A stretch of DNA of 11,215 nucleotides. It comes from Desulfovibrio sp. Its GTDB lineage: Bacteria > Desulfobacterota > Desulfovibrionia > Desulfovibrionales > Desulfovibrionaceae. The notes under the pieces were generated by a model that was not told the origin of the DNA, made no database searches, and saw nothing but the letters and a program-made list of their open reading frames with translations. Shown piece after piece: positions 1 through 7,306 of this stretch. The translations under genes were made by a program, and so were the position numbers. The stretch is from positions 1 through 11,215 of the forward strand of contig JAIRTI010000071.1 in NCBI GenBank assembly GCA_031255035.1. The letters run 5' to 3'. Position 1 is the stretch's first letter, and every line of letters begins with the position of its first letter.

Positions 1-2
1 TT

Positions 3-125
3 GAGCCCATGGCCCTTTGCCGGGCCTTCGCCCAGAGCGCCGACGCCCTGTGCAAGCTCTCGCAACTGACGCTTGAGAATAACGAGCACGAACTGTTGTG
101 CCGGTGGCTGCTGCCTGACGAATAA
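3..125 (+). CDS. C-terminal end of an unrecognised protein (5' truncated by window edge)
   Basis: An open frame enters from the left edge and ends at TAA 123-125, giving about 40 visible residues that finish ...CRWLLPDE. The peptide looks mainly helical and carries three cysteines, with no motif I recognise. It is accepted as a real gene end because the stop codon is followed 38 nt later by a near-ideal intrinsic terminator on the same strand. It converges with nrdJ, whose stop lies 100 nt further right. Function unknown; family assignment needs the upstream sequence. Confidence 0.55.
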   Translation, partial: EPMALCRAFAQSADALCKLSQLTLENNEHELLCRWLLPDE

Positions 126-163
126 GCACGGCCCGTTTTGTCGTTCCGGACAAGACGTGACAA

Positions 164-203
164 GGCCGATTTTGCCCTTGAACGGCAAAATCGGCCATTT
201 TTT
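164..203 (+). terminator. Strong rho-independent terminator
   Basis: A perfect 13-bp stem (164-176 with 184-196) encloses a 7-nt loop and is followed by A and then six T residues (198-203). This is a textbook intrinsic terminator for the plus-strand gene ending at 125. The same hairpin lies just past the nrdJ stop on the minus strand, but there it is followed only by TTGTCACG, so it would terminate nrdJ weakly at best, or protect its 3' end. Confidence 0.92.
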
Positions 204-225
204 GCGGTGCTGTTATTTTTTGGCG

Positions 226-2469
226 TCAGCCGCACTTGGTATAGGCGCAGGCCGGGCAGATAAGGCAGCCTTCCTGGAAGACCAGGAGTTCGTCGCATTC
301 GGGGCAATGCTGCGCGCCCAGGCCGTTGGCGTCGTGTACGGATTTTTTCGACTTGAGGTAGCGGTTTTCCAGCACCCAGGCGATGCCGTCCGGTATGGAC
401 TGCACCTGGCCCTGCTTGCCGGGCTGGAACACCTGGGCTTCGCCGCCTATCCCCTTGATCTGCTGGACGATCTTGTTCACCTCAATGCCCGAGCGCAAGG
501 CCAGGGACACCAGACGGCCGATGGCCTCGGCCTTGGCCGTGGTGGAGCGCCCCGACTTGCCGATGGTGGCGAAAGCCTCAAAGGGCTTGCCGTCCATTTC
601 ATTGATGGTCACGTACATGATGCCGTGTCCGGTGCGCACCTTCTGGGTGAAGCCGTAGACAAGGTCCGGCCGCTCGCGGACGACGCGCTTGTCCTTTTGA
701 AGCTCTTTGTTCCCGCCTTCGCCGGTGCACAGCACCTGCACGCTCTTGCAGCCGTCGCGGTAGACGGTGACGCCCTTGCAGCCCATTTCATAGGCCATCC
801 AGTAGACGCGGCGGATGTCGTCAACCGTGGCCGAATTGGGCAGGTTGACCGTCTTGGACACGGCGTTGTCGGTGTGGGCCTGGAACGCGGCCTGCTGGCG
901 CAGGTGCCACAGGGCCTCGATATCCATGGCCGTGACAAAAACCTTGCGCAGTTCCTCGGGCAGGTGATCCAGGCCGGCGATGCTGCCTTTGGCGGCCACG
1001 GTGTCCATCAGTTTTTTGCTGTGGCAGTCGGCGTCTTTCAGGGCCTGCTCGAAATAGGGGTTGACCTCGACCAGCCGCTCGCCGTCCATGACGTTGCGCG
1101 AGAAGCACAAGGCGAACAGCGGCTCAATGCCGGACGAGCAGCCGGCGATGATCGACAAGGTGCCGGTGGGCGCAATGGTCGTCACCGTGGCGTTGCGGAA
1201 CGGCCCCTGTTCCTTTTTGGCGAATATCGATGTTTCGTAAGCGGGGAAGGGGCCGCGCTCCCTGGCCAGGTTCTTGGAGGCGGCCCGGCCTTCCTCCCGC
1301 ACGAAGCCCATGACCTTTTCGGCCAGCAGGATGGCTTCCTGGCTGTTGTACGGTATGCGCATCAGGAAGAGCAGGTCGGCCCAGCCCATGACCCCGAGCC
1401 CGATTTTGCGGTTCTGGGCCACCTTGTCGGTGATTTGCCGCAAAGGGAAGCGGGAGGCGTCGATGACGTTGTCCAGAAAGCGCACGGACAGATGAATCGT
1501 CTCGCGCAAGCCGTCCCAGTCGATGCCTTCGTCGCCGCTTTTGCCCGGCACGAAAAATTTCGCCAGGTTTACGGAGCCCAGGTTGCAGGCCTCATACGGC
1601 AACAGAGGCTGCTCGCCGCAAGGGTTGGTGGATTCGATCTCGCCCTGGTCCGGCGTCGGGTTGTCGCGGTTGATACGGTCAATGAAGACAATACCGGGAT
1701 CGCCGCTTTCCCAGGCCTTTTGCACAAGAATCTCAAAGACTTCACGGGCATTGAGGCGACCGCGTTCTTCTTTGACGTGCGGCGCGATAAGCGGGTATTC
1801 CTCTTCCTTTTCAACGGCCTTCATGAACTCTTCGGTCAGGGCCACGGACAGGTTGAAGTTGTTGAACTCGCCCTCGCGCTCCTTGGCCTTGATAAATTCC
1901 ATGATGTCCGGGTGATCGACGCGGAGAATGCCCATGTTCGCCCCGCGCCGCGTGCCGCCCTGTTTGATCTGCTCGGTGGCCGTGTTGAAAATGCGCAAAA
2001 AGGACAGCGGCCCCGAGGCGACGCCGCCGGTGGAGCCCACCCGGCTTTCCTTCGGGCGCAGCCGTGAAAAGGAAAAGCCCGTGCCGCCGCCGGATTTGTG
2101 GATCATGGCCGCGTGTTTGACCGCATCGAAAATTTCATCAATGGAGTCGCCAACCGGCAGCACGAAGCAGGCCGACAACTGGCCGAGGCCGGTACCCGCG
2201 TTCATGAGCGTGGGCGAGTTCGGCAAAAAGCGCCAGCTCGTCATCAGATCGTAAAAAGCCAGCGCCAGGTCCGCCGCTTTCCACGGCGATTTCTTGTACT
2301 TGCCTTCTTCGGAGGCAATGGCCGAGGCAACGCGCCAGAACATGTCCTGGGCGTTTTCAAAAGGTTTGGCGTCAGGCCCTTTACGGTAGTAGCGTTTGCC
2401 GAGCACAACTTCGGCATTGGGGTTTACTTCAACAGCGGGAAGATTCGCGGGTTTTTTCAGAGTTGCCAT
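226..2469 (-). CDS. nrdJ: Adenosylcobalamin-dependent (class II) ribonucleoside-diphosphate/triphosphate reductase
   Basis: This 747-residue protein has the full class II ribonucleotide reductase layout. It reduces ribonucleotides to deoxyribonucleotides using a cobalamin-generated thiyl radical, without oxygen. Visible landmarks are NSPTLMNAG (84-92); a redox cysteine in LSACFVLPV (Cys101) paired with Cys295 in ACNLGSVNL; the catalytic loop NPCGE (282-286: Asn282, radical Cys284, Glu286); RKIGLGVMGWADLL (354-367); and the phosphate-binding PTGTLSIIAGCSSGIEP (434-450). A C-terminal cysteine-rich tail, CxxC-x9-CxxCxxC-x4-C (722-746), matches the zinc-ribbon/thioredoxin-accepting end of long NrdJ proteins. 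The ATG at 2469 gives the expected N-terminus, but the ribosome binding site is poor: the bases upstream are AT-rich with only a weak AAAAGAA. The gene stands alone and is divergent from uvrA. I see no cobalamin riboswitch box in the leader; instead there is an attenuator-like hairpin (see 2546-2582). Confidence 0.96.
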   Translation of the reverse strand: MATLKKPANLPAVEVNPNAEVVLGKRYYRKGPDAKPFENAQDMFWRVASAIASEEGKYKKSPWKAADLALAFYDLMTSWRFLPNSPTLMNAGTGLGQLSACFVLPVGDSIDEIFDAVKHAAMIHKSGGGTGFSFSRLRPKESRVGSTGGVASGPLSFLRIFNTATEQIKQGGTRRGANMGILRVDHPDIMEFIKAKEREGEFNNFNLSVALTEEFMKAVEKEEEYPLIAPHVKEERGRLNAREVFEILVQKAWESGDPGIVFIDRINRDNPTPDQGEIESTNPCGEQPLLPYEACNLGSVNLAKFFVPGKSGDEGIDWDGLRETIHLSVRFLDNVIDASRFPLRQITDKVAQNRKIGLGVMGWADLLFLMRIPYNSQEAILLAEKVMGFVREEGRAASKNLARERGPFPAYETSIFAKKEQGPFRNATVTTIAPTGTLSIIAGCSSGIEPLFALCFSRNVMDGERLVEVNPYFEQALKDADCHSKKLMDTVAAKGSIAGLDHLPEELRKVFVTAMDIEALWHLRQQAAFQAHTDNAVSKTVNLPNSATVDDIRRVYWMAYEMGCKGVTVYRDGCKSVQVLCTGEGGNKELQKDKRVVRERPDLVYGFTQKVRTGHGIMYVTINEMDGKPFEAFATIGKSGRSTTAKAEAIGRLVSLALRSGIEVNKIVQQIKGIGGEAQVFQPGKQGQVQSIPDGIAWVLENRYLKSKKSVHDANGLGAQHCPECDELLVFQEGCLICPACAYTKCG

Positions 2470-2545
2470 AAATTCTTTTATAATTTTAAATGGTTACTGA
2501 ATTAAAACATCCAAGGTCTGGAACAACACCCTACGCGGTTTCTAG

Positions 2546-2582
2546 AAAAAAGCCAGCACTCTCCCAAAAAAGATGAATGCTG
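2546..2582 (-). terminator. Attenuator-like hairpin with U-tract in the nrdJ leader
   Basis: Read on the minus strand, CAGCATTC (2582 to 2575) pairs with GAGTGCTG (2561 to 2554) through 8 bp including one G-U, around a 13-nt loop. It is followed by GC and six T residues (2551 to 2546). That is the form of an intrinsic terminator, placed 77 nt before the nrdJ start codon. The stem is short and only moderately GC-rich, so termination may be partial. It overlaps an alternative upstream hairpin (2578-2601), which suggests conditional readthrough. Confidence 0.45.
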
Positions 2583-2601
2583 TAACCATAAGCGGTTAGC
2601 A
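2578..2601 (-). promoter_or_regulatory. Competing hairpin / inverted repeat upstream of the attenuator
   Basis: On the minus strand TGCTAACC (2601 to 2594) pairs with GGTT-ac-AGCA (2587 to 2578), 8 bp with a 2-nt bulge. The AGCA half is the same sequence used by the 5' arm of the attenuator stem, so the two structures exclude each other. At the DNA level the core is a TAACC-N6-GGTTA inverted repeat near the likely transcription start, so a protein operator is an equally good reading. A further GTAACCAT (2497 to 2490) could pair exactly with ATGGTTAC (2589 to 2582). Confidence 0.4.
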
Positions 2602-2602
2602 C

Positions 2603-2645
2603 GGTATATATTCGTAATATAGTAAATTTGCAGTATTATTTTTTA
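2603..2645. promoter_or_regulatory. AT-rich island with candidate divergent promoters
   Basis: The stretch is very AT-rich for this genome. On the minus strand, possible -10 hexamers for nrdJ are TATATA (2610 to 2605, with a weak CTGCAA -35 at 17 bp) and TATATT (2621 to 2616, no clear -35). On the plus strand, TTCGTA (2611-2616), a 17-bp gap and TATTAT (2634-2639) form a candidate uvrA promoter. None matches the consensus well at -35, so exact starts are uncertain, but promoter activity in this island is likely. Confidence 0.35.
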
Positions 2646-2682
2646 GATCACAACCCCCAGGCTCTTGTCCGGCCCCAGATCT

Positions 2683-2706
2683 GCACAAGACGCGGCACAA
2701 GACGCG
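2683..2706. repeat. Perfect 12-bp tandem duplication
   Basis: GCACAAGACGCG occurs twice head to tail (2683-2694 and 2695-2706), followed by a further GCA. It lies in the presumed uvrA upstream region, outside any supported gene. It may be a recent slippage duplication or a paired binding site; nothing else in the window explains it. Confidence 0.85.
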
Positions 2707-2740
2707 GCAACGGCGCCAAAACGAAAAATCGGCGCTTCCC

Positions 2741-2768
2741 TTGCTTTTTTTCGACGCCGGGGTATTTT
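2741..2768 (+). promoter_or_regulatory. Weak candidate sigma70-type promoter for uvrA
   Basis: TTGCTT (2741-2746), a 16-bp gap and TATTTT (2763-2768) lie about 120 nt before uvrA. Three of six -35 positions and four of six -10 positions fit the consensus. The TTCGTA/TATTAT pair in the AT-rich island further upstream is an alternative. Confidence 0.25.
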
Positions 2769-2891
2769 GCCTTTCCCGATACCTTTCACAAGGTCCGTCG
2801 TCTTTCTCTCCTCGGCGCTTCCTTGCGCTGAACTTCTGATCAGGGGGATTACGGAGAAAGGCGGGGCTTTACCCGCCGGAGGCATGGAGAA

Positions 2892-5774
2892 ATGAGCTCA
2901 ATCCACATAGAAGGCGCCCGCCAGCATAATCTGAAGAACCTGACCCTGGATATCCCCCGCGACGAATTGGTGGTGGTCTGCGGGCCTTCCGGTTCGGGCA
3001 AGTCAACCCTGGCTTTCGACCTTGTGTACGCCGAGGGCCAGCGGCGCTATGTTGAATCCCTTTCGGCATACGCCAGGCAGTTTCTGCCCCAGATGGACAA
3101 GCCCGATGTGGACAAGATCGAAGGGCTTTCCCCGGCCATTTCCCTGGAGCAGCAGACGGCCACGCGCAACCCGCGCTCCACCGTGGGCACGGTGACCGAG
3201 GTCTACGACTTTTTGCGCGTGTTCTTCGCCCGGCTCGGGGTCATGCACTGCCCCACCTGCGGGCGGCCCATCGAGTCGCGCGCCGTTGACGAGATCATCG
3301 GCGACATTCTCGCCCTTGGCGAAGGCTCGCGCTGCATCCTCCTGGCCCCCCTGGTCACCTTGCAGAAGGGCACGCACCAGGACCGCCTCAAAAAGCTCAA
3401 GGCCCAGGGATTCGCCAGAGTCCGGGTGAACGGCGAAATCCATACGCTGGATGACGCGCCGGCCCTGGACAAGAACAAGAAACACAGCATCGAACTGGTG
3501 GTGGACCGCCTGGTTCTGCGCGAAGGCATCCGGGGCCGGCTGGCCGATTCCGTCGAACTCGCCCTGCAATACGGCGGCGGCGATCTCGTCATGCTGGTTC
3601 CGGGCAAGCCGGGCGAGGCGGACATGACCTTCATGCACTCCACGTCCTCCACCTGCCCCGAGTGCAAGCTGGGCCTGCCGCAGCTTTCGCCGCAGCTTTT
3701 TTCCTTCAACAGTCCCCAGGGGGCCTGCCCCAGGTGTCTCGGCCTTGGCACGGTTGAATACTTCGAACCCGCCCTCATCGCCCCCAACAAAGGGCTTTCC
3801 CTGAGTCAGGGGGTGCTGCTGCCCTGGAAGAACAAGCGGGTTCTGGAACGCTACCGGAACCAGATGGAGGGCTTTGCGGAGCGCTTCGGCGTCAGCCTGG
3901 CGACCCCGCTGGCCGAGTATGGCCTGGATGCCCTTGACGGCCTCTTCTACGGCGAGGACTCGCCCGGCGTGGCTCGGGAAAGCAAAGAGAGCGCCCTGCG
4001 CCGCAACTGGATGGGCGGGTCCGTGGAAATACGCGGCCGCAAGAAAAAAGGCGCGCTTGAAAGCGAAGACCTCTGGCCCGGCGTGGTGCCCATCCTTGAA
4101 AAGGGCATGCAATATGGGAACGCCTGGCGCGACGAGCTTTCCCGCTACCGGCAGAACACCGCCTGCCCGGTCTGCAACGGCGCCAGACTTAACGAGGTCG
4201 CCCGCTCGGTAAAGGTGGACACGCTGTCCATAGTGGATTTCTGCGCCCTGTCCATTGAGCGCGCCCTCGACTGGATGGCCTCGCGCCGCTTTACCGGGCG
4301 CAAGGAACTCATCGCCGGGCCCCTGCTCAAGGAACTCAACCACCGGCTGCGCTTCATGAACAATGTCGGTCTTGAGTATCTTTCCCTGGGCCGGAACATG
4401 GCCACCCTGTCCGGCGGCGAAGCCCAGCGCATCCGTCTGGCCTCGCAGCTGGGTTCCGGGCTCGTGGGCGTCACCTATGTTCTGGACGAGCCTTCCATCG
4501 GTCTGCATCCACGCGACAACACCCGCCTGCTCGGCACTTTGCGCAACCTGCAAAAGCGCGGCAATACCGTGCTGGTGGTCGAACATGACGAAGCCACGAT
4601 CCGCGAGGCCGACACCGTCGTCGAACTCGGCCCCGGTTCCGGCGAACTTGGCGGCGACCTGGTCTTTCTGGGCAACGTGCCCGACCTGCTGCGCTCCAAA
4701 AATTCCCTCACCGCCAAATATTTGCGCGGCGACCTGGGCGTGCCCCTGCCCGAGACGCGGCGCAAGGCCCAGGGCGAGCTTATCGTCATGCACATCACCA
4801 CCAACAACCTGCGCGACATCACCTGCCGCGTGCCCCTGGGCGTGCTCACTTGCGTCACCGGCGTCTCGGGCTCGGGCAAAAGCTCCCTGGTGGTCGACAC
4901 CCTGTACAAGCACCTGGCCCTGATGCAGGGGCTCAAGGTGGAAAACCCCGGTGCCATCGGCGGCATCACAGGGGCCGAGGTCATCGAGCGCATCGTGGCC
5001 ATCGACCAGACCCCCATCGGCCGCACGCCGCGCTCGAACCCGGCCACCTACACCAAGGTCTTTGACGAAATCCGCCAGATATTCTCCCAGACCGCCGACG
5101 CCAAAAAGCGCGGCTGGAAGCCGGGGCGCTTCTCCTTCAACGTCAAGGGCGGCCGTTGCGAAGCCTGTAGCGGCGACGGCCAGATTCGGGTGGAAATGCA
5201 CTTTCTGCCGGATGTCTTCGTGCAGTGCGATGTCTGCGGCGGCCGGCGCTACAACCACGAAACCCTTGAGGTGCGTTACAAGGGCCTCAACATCGCCGAG
5301 GTGCTCAATCTCACCGTGCAGCAGGCCCGCGACTTTTTTTCAAGCTACCCGGCCCTTGAGCGCCGCCTGTCCATGCTCAACGAAGTCGGCCTCGAATACC
5401 TCAGGCTCGGCCAGCCCGCCACCACCCTCTCGGGCGGGGAGGCGCAGCGCATCAAAATATCCAGGGAACTCGGCAAGCGCAGTCTGCCAGGAACCCTCTA
5501 CATTCTTGACGAGCCCACCACCGGCCTGCACATGCACGAGGTCGGCAAGCTGATCACCGTACTGCACAGCCTGGTGGCGCGGGGCGCAAGCGTCGTGGTC
5601 ATCGAGCACAACGCCGACATGATCGCCTGCGCCGACCACGTCATCGACCTGGGCCCCGGCGGCGGCGAGAACGGCGGCCTCATCGTGGCTCAGGGCGCCC
5701 CCGAAAAAATCGCCCGCGACCCGAACTCCGTGACCGGCGCGTTCATCAAGAACCTGCTCGACCGGCGCGCGTGA
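2892..5774 (+). CDS. uvrA: Excinuclease ABC subunit A (DNA damage-recognition ATPase)
   Basis: UvrA dimers scan DNA with UvrB for bulky lesions in nucleotide excision repair. The 960-residue product (E. coli UvrA is about 940) carries both ABC ATPase modules. Module 1 has Walker [10 protein letters not shown] (31-39), signature LSGGEAQR (506-513) and Walker [11 protein letters not shown] (531-540). Module 2 has Walker [10 protein letters not shown] (657-665), signature LSGGEAQR (846-853) and Walker [10 protein letters not shown] (872-880). Zinc modules are visible as CPEC (255-258) with CPRC (279-282), and as CEAC (756-759) with CDVC (779-782), with CPVC at 425-428 in the insertion domain. 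The start ATG at 2892 is supported by GGAGG at 2878-2882, 9 nt upstream, and by the standard N-terminal IxIxGARxHNLKN motif. It is transcribed divergently from nrdJ and converges on comF, leaving 34 nt between their stops. All key residues look intact. Confidence 0.98.
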   Translation: MSSIHIEGARQHNLKNLTLDIPRDELVVVCGPSGSGKSTLAFDLVYAEGQRRYVESLSAYARQFLPQMDKPDVDKIEGLSPAISLEQQTATRNPRSTVGTVTEVYDFLRVFFARLGVMHCPTCGRPIESRAVDEIIGDILALGEGSRCILLAPLVTLQKGTHQDRLKKLKAQGFARVRVNGEIHTLDDAPALDKNKKHSIELVVDRLVLREGIRGRLADSVELALQYGGGDLVMLVPGKPGEADMTFMHSTSSTCPECKLGLPQLSPQLFSFNSPQGACPRCLGLGTVEYFEPALIAPNKGLSLSQGVLLPWKNKRVLERYRNQMEGFAERFGVSLATPLAEYGLDALDGLFYGEDSPGVARESKESALRRNWMGGSVEIRGRKKKGALESEDLWPGVVPILEKGMQYGNAWRDELSRYRQNTACPVCNGARLNEVARSVKVDTLSIVDFCALSIERALDWMASRRFTGRKELIAGPLLKELNHRLRFMNNVGLEYLSLGRNMATLSGGEAQRIRLASQLGSGLVGVTYVLDEPSIGLHPRDNTRLLGTLRNLQKRGNTVLVVEHDEATIREADTVVELGPGSGELGGDLVFLGNVPDLLRSKNSLTAKYLRGDLGVPLPETRRKAQGELIVMHITTNNLRDITCRVPLGVLTCVTGVSGSGKSSLVVDTLYKHLALMQGLKVENPGAIGGITGAEVIERIVAIDQTPIGRTPRSNPATYTKVFDEIRQIFSQTADAKKRGWKPGRFSFNVKGGRCEACSGDGQIRVEMHFLPDVFVQCDVCGGRRYNHETLEVRYKGLNIAEVLNLTVQQARDFFSSYPALERRLSMLNEVGLEYLRLGQPATTLSGGEAQRIKISRELGKRSLPGTLYILDEPTTGLHMHEVGKLITVLHSLVARGASVVVIEHNADMIACADHVIDLGPGGGENGGLIVAQGAPEKIARDPNSVTGAFIKNLLDRRA

Positions 5775-5785
5775 ATGTTTCGCCC

Positions 5786-5809
5786 CGGAACTCCCGTTCC
5801 GTTTCCTTT
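5786..5809 (+). terminator. Short hairpin terminator after uvrA
   Basis: CGGAAC (5786-5791) and GTTCCG (5796-5801) form a perfect 6-bp stem with a TCCC tetraloop, followed by TTTCCTTT. It begins 11 nt after the uvrA stop. The T-tract is interrupted, so the terminator is probably moderate. On the minus strand the same hairpin lies 8 nt past the comF stop but is followed by GGGCG rather than T residues, so it would not terminate that operon efficiently on its own. Confidence 0.55.
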
Positions 5810-6591
5810 CAAAACAGGGAAGCGCGGCTGACCGCCGCCGCCATCACCGAGGCGGCGCCCCCGGCCAGCAGGCCGCGTGTTGCCTCGGCCATGGTCGCGC
5901 CCGTGGTCATGGTGTCGTCCAGCAACAGGATCCGCAATCCCCGCGCCTTGCCGCTGACCGCAAAAGCGCCGGCGATGTTGCGGGCGCGAAGCGCCCTGTC
6001 CGCCCCGGTCTGCGGCGCGGTCGCCCGCGCCCTGGCGATGAGTCCCGGCAGCACGGGCAGGTCCAGGTGCCTGGCCAGAGGCCTGGCTATCTCAAGCGCC
6101 TGGTTGTAGCCGCGCCTCAGCAGCCGATCCCTGTGCAGGGGCACCGGGACAATCGCGTCGGCCTCCAGGGCCGCGCACGCCGGATGCGAGGCCAGCAGCC
6201 CGCCCAGGGCTTCTCCCGCTTGGGGCCGATCCCGGAATTTAAGGTCGATGAGCATGCGCCGCAGCAGACCCTGGTGCAATCCGTGAAAGAAAAAGGACTG
6301 CCAGGGCGGCCGGACCTTCAGGCAATGGGCGCAGTCGGAAACGGGCAGAGCCGCCCAGGCTGAAGGCTCGCCGCAATGCGGGCAGAAGCCGCCGGTCCGC
6401 CTCGGCAGTTGCTCCAGACAGTCCGGACAGAAGCCGGACGCCGCTCCTTCAGGCGAACCGGCGTCAAACACCCGAGAACAGGCGGCGCAGCGGCGTTCCC
6501 CGAAAATCCGGCGCAAAGCCGTCAGGACCGGAGACCTCAGCCGCGCGGCAAAAGCTTGTGCGCCCCGCTCTTTGCCGTTCCCCTCAAACAT
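5809..6591 (-). CDS. comF: ComF family phosphoribosyltransferase-like protein
   Basis: The 260-residue product has the ComF layout: N-terminal zinc-ribbon cysteines (CAAC 35-38, CPDC 55-58, CPHC 70-73, CAHC 87-90), then a type I phosphoribosyltransferase fold with VPVPLHRDRLLRRGYNQ (148-164) and the PRPP-binding loop LLLDDTMTTGAT (222-233). ComF proteins are linked to transformation in naturally competent bacteria, probably through handling of incoming single-stranded DNA. Outside those species the role is unclear, and no other competence gene is visible here. The start ATG at 6591 overlaps the end of the flavodoxin-fold gene by 8 nt (ATGTTTGA), with a usable GGGGA upstream, suggesting translational coupling. 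It is the last gene of the mutL cluster. Confidence 0.9.
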   Translation of the reverse strand: MFEGNGKERGAQAFAARLRSPVLTALRRIFGERRCAACSRVFDAGSPEGAASGFCPDCLEQLPRRTGGFCPHCGEPSAWAALPVSDCAHCLKVRPPWQSFFFHGLHQGLLRRMLIDLKFRDRPQAGEALGGLLASHPACAALEADAIVPVPLHRDRLLRRGYNQALEIARPLARHLDLPVLPGLIARARATAPQTGADRALRARNIAGAFAVSGKARGLRILLLDDTMTTGATMAEATRGLLAGGAASVMAAAVSRASLF

Positions 6592-7306
6592 CCGCTTCCC
6601 CGAGAGACAAACCGCCGGCCAGGGCGCCGTAGCCTGTCACCCGTTCCCGCGCCCCGGCCTCGCCCTCCAGATCGCCGGGGCCGTCCAGACCGTGGAGCAG
6701 CAAGGGTTCGGCCAGGTAAAAGCCCAGGCCGGCCAGAGCATACCGCAAGGTAAGGAGGCTGCCTTCAAACAGCTTGTCCCCCCGTTTCCTCGCCCCTATC
6801 AGGATCACGCGGCACGGGCGTTCGGACGCGGTGAAAACATCAAGCCCGGCCTCGCGCAAGGACCAGAATATTTGCAGGCGGTCCACCAGGGCCTTGAGCG
6901 CGGCGGGCAGATGGTAAAAATACACCGGGGACACCAGGCAGAGGCCGGAGGCCGAGGCCAGATCCTTAAGGAGGGCCGCGCTCTGGTCCTCAAGACACAA
7001 GGGGCAGCCAAAGGCCGGGGACCGGGTGAAAAGCCCCAGGGCGGCGGTCGGCCGGTCGGGATAGTCCGGCCTTTGCGCCTTGATGTCGCGGGCCAGACGC
7101 GCGCAGCCGCCACAGGCGATGCAGGCGCGAACGCGAAGCGAGCGCAGAAAAAGGGTCCGGGCTTCGCCGCCGGCCGTTGCGGCGAAGCTCCGGGCGAAAA
7201 GGCGCGCCGCCGCGTCGCTGTTGCCCCCGGCGCGGGGGCTGCACGCGAGAATCAGAAATCGCCGCGCGGGGGCGCGCGCCCGGCTGTCAGACAAAGTCGC
7301 TGACAT
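6584..7306 (-). CDS. Flavodoxin-fold NAD(P)H-dependent oxidoreductase, iron-sulfur flavoprotein-like
   Basis: From the ATG at 7306 the product has 240 residues. Residues 17-30 (FLILACSPRAGGNS) match the first strand and phosphate-binding loop of the NADPH-dependent FMN reductase/flavodoxin fold, and SPVYFYHLPAALKALVDR (126-143) is the second conserved flavin-site segment. A cysteine cluster Cx2Cx2C (62, 65, 68) resembles the cluster-binding start of iron-sulfur flavoproteins, but the next cysteines (101, 104) come after a 32-residue stretch, so cluster binding is uncertain. The chosen start overlaps the MBL gene by 20 nt and lacks a clear Shine-Dalgarno. A TTG at 7294 is an alternative, and an in-frame start at 7396 would add a 30-residue low-complexity extension buried in the MBL gene, so it is rejected. 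Likely translated by coupling. Substrate unknown. Confidence 0.8.
   Translation of the reverse strand: MSATLSDSRARAPARRFLILACSPRAGGNSDAAARLFARSFAATAGGEARTLFLRSLRVRACIACGGCARLARDIKAQRPDYPDRPTAALGLFTRSPAFGCPLCLEDQSAALLKDLASASGLCLVSPVYFYHLPAALKALVDRLQIFWSLREAGLDVFTASERPCRVILIGARKRGDKLFEGSLLTLRYALAGLGFYLAEPLLLHGLDGPGDLEGEAGARERVTGYGALAGGLSLGEADV

Larger units (their letters stand above)
2470..2891. other. Divergent nrdJ-uvrA intergenic region
   Basis: This 422-bp region has no convincing gene. Its left part (2470-2645) is distinctly AT-rich and holds the nrdJ leader hairpins and candidate promoters for both directions. The right part (2646-2891) returns to GC-rich sequence with a 12-bp tandem duplication, a weak promoter candidate for uvrA and the uvrA ribosome binding site. 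Small open frames here (for example the TTG-started frame 2665-2895, whose TGA overlaps the uvrA ATG) have no family resemblance or ribosome binding site and are judged spurious. No LexA-like CTGT-N8-ACAG palindrome was found. Confidence 0.7.

Noticed and set aside
73..2067. A 664-codon open frame on the plus strand opposite nrdJ
   Set aside because: It mirrors nrdJ codon bias in a GC-rich genome, its peptide is low-complexity with no domain, and nrdJ is intact on the other strand.
2605..2621. Tandem NrdR boxes in the nrdJ promoter
   Set aside because: The CTATAT and AATATATA stretches match the NrdR consensus only in the AT core, lack the flanking ACAC/GTGT, and are 9 bp apart rather than about three helical turns.
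2470..2640. Cobalamin riboswitch upstream of nrdJ
   Set aside because: No B12-box sequence or the expected long multi-stem aptamer is visible, and the leader is too short.
2665..2895. Small 76-residue frame whose TGA overlaps the uvrA ATG (ATGA), suggesting coupling
   Set aside because: It needs a TTG start without Shine-Dalgarno, crosses the tandem duplication and promoter candidate, and has no family resemblance. uvrA has its own GGAGG.
3003..5258. A 751-codon open frame on the minus strand opposite uvrA
   Set aside because: Antisense shadow of uvrA: composition is Gly/Ala/His/Gln-rich with no recognisable motif and no ribosome binding site.
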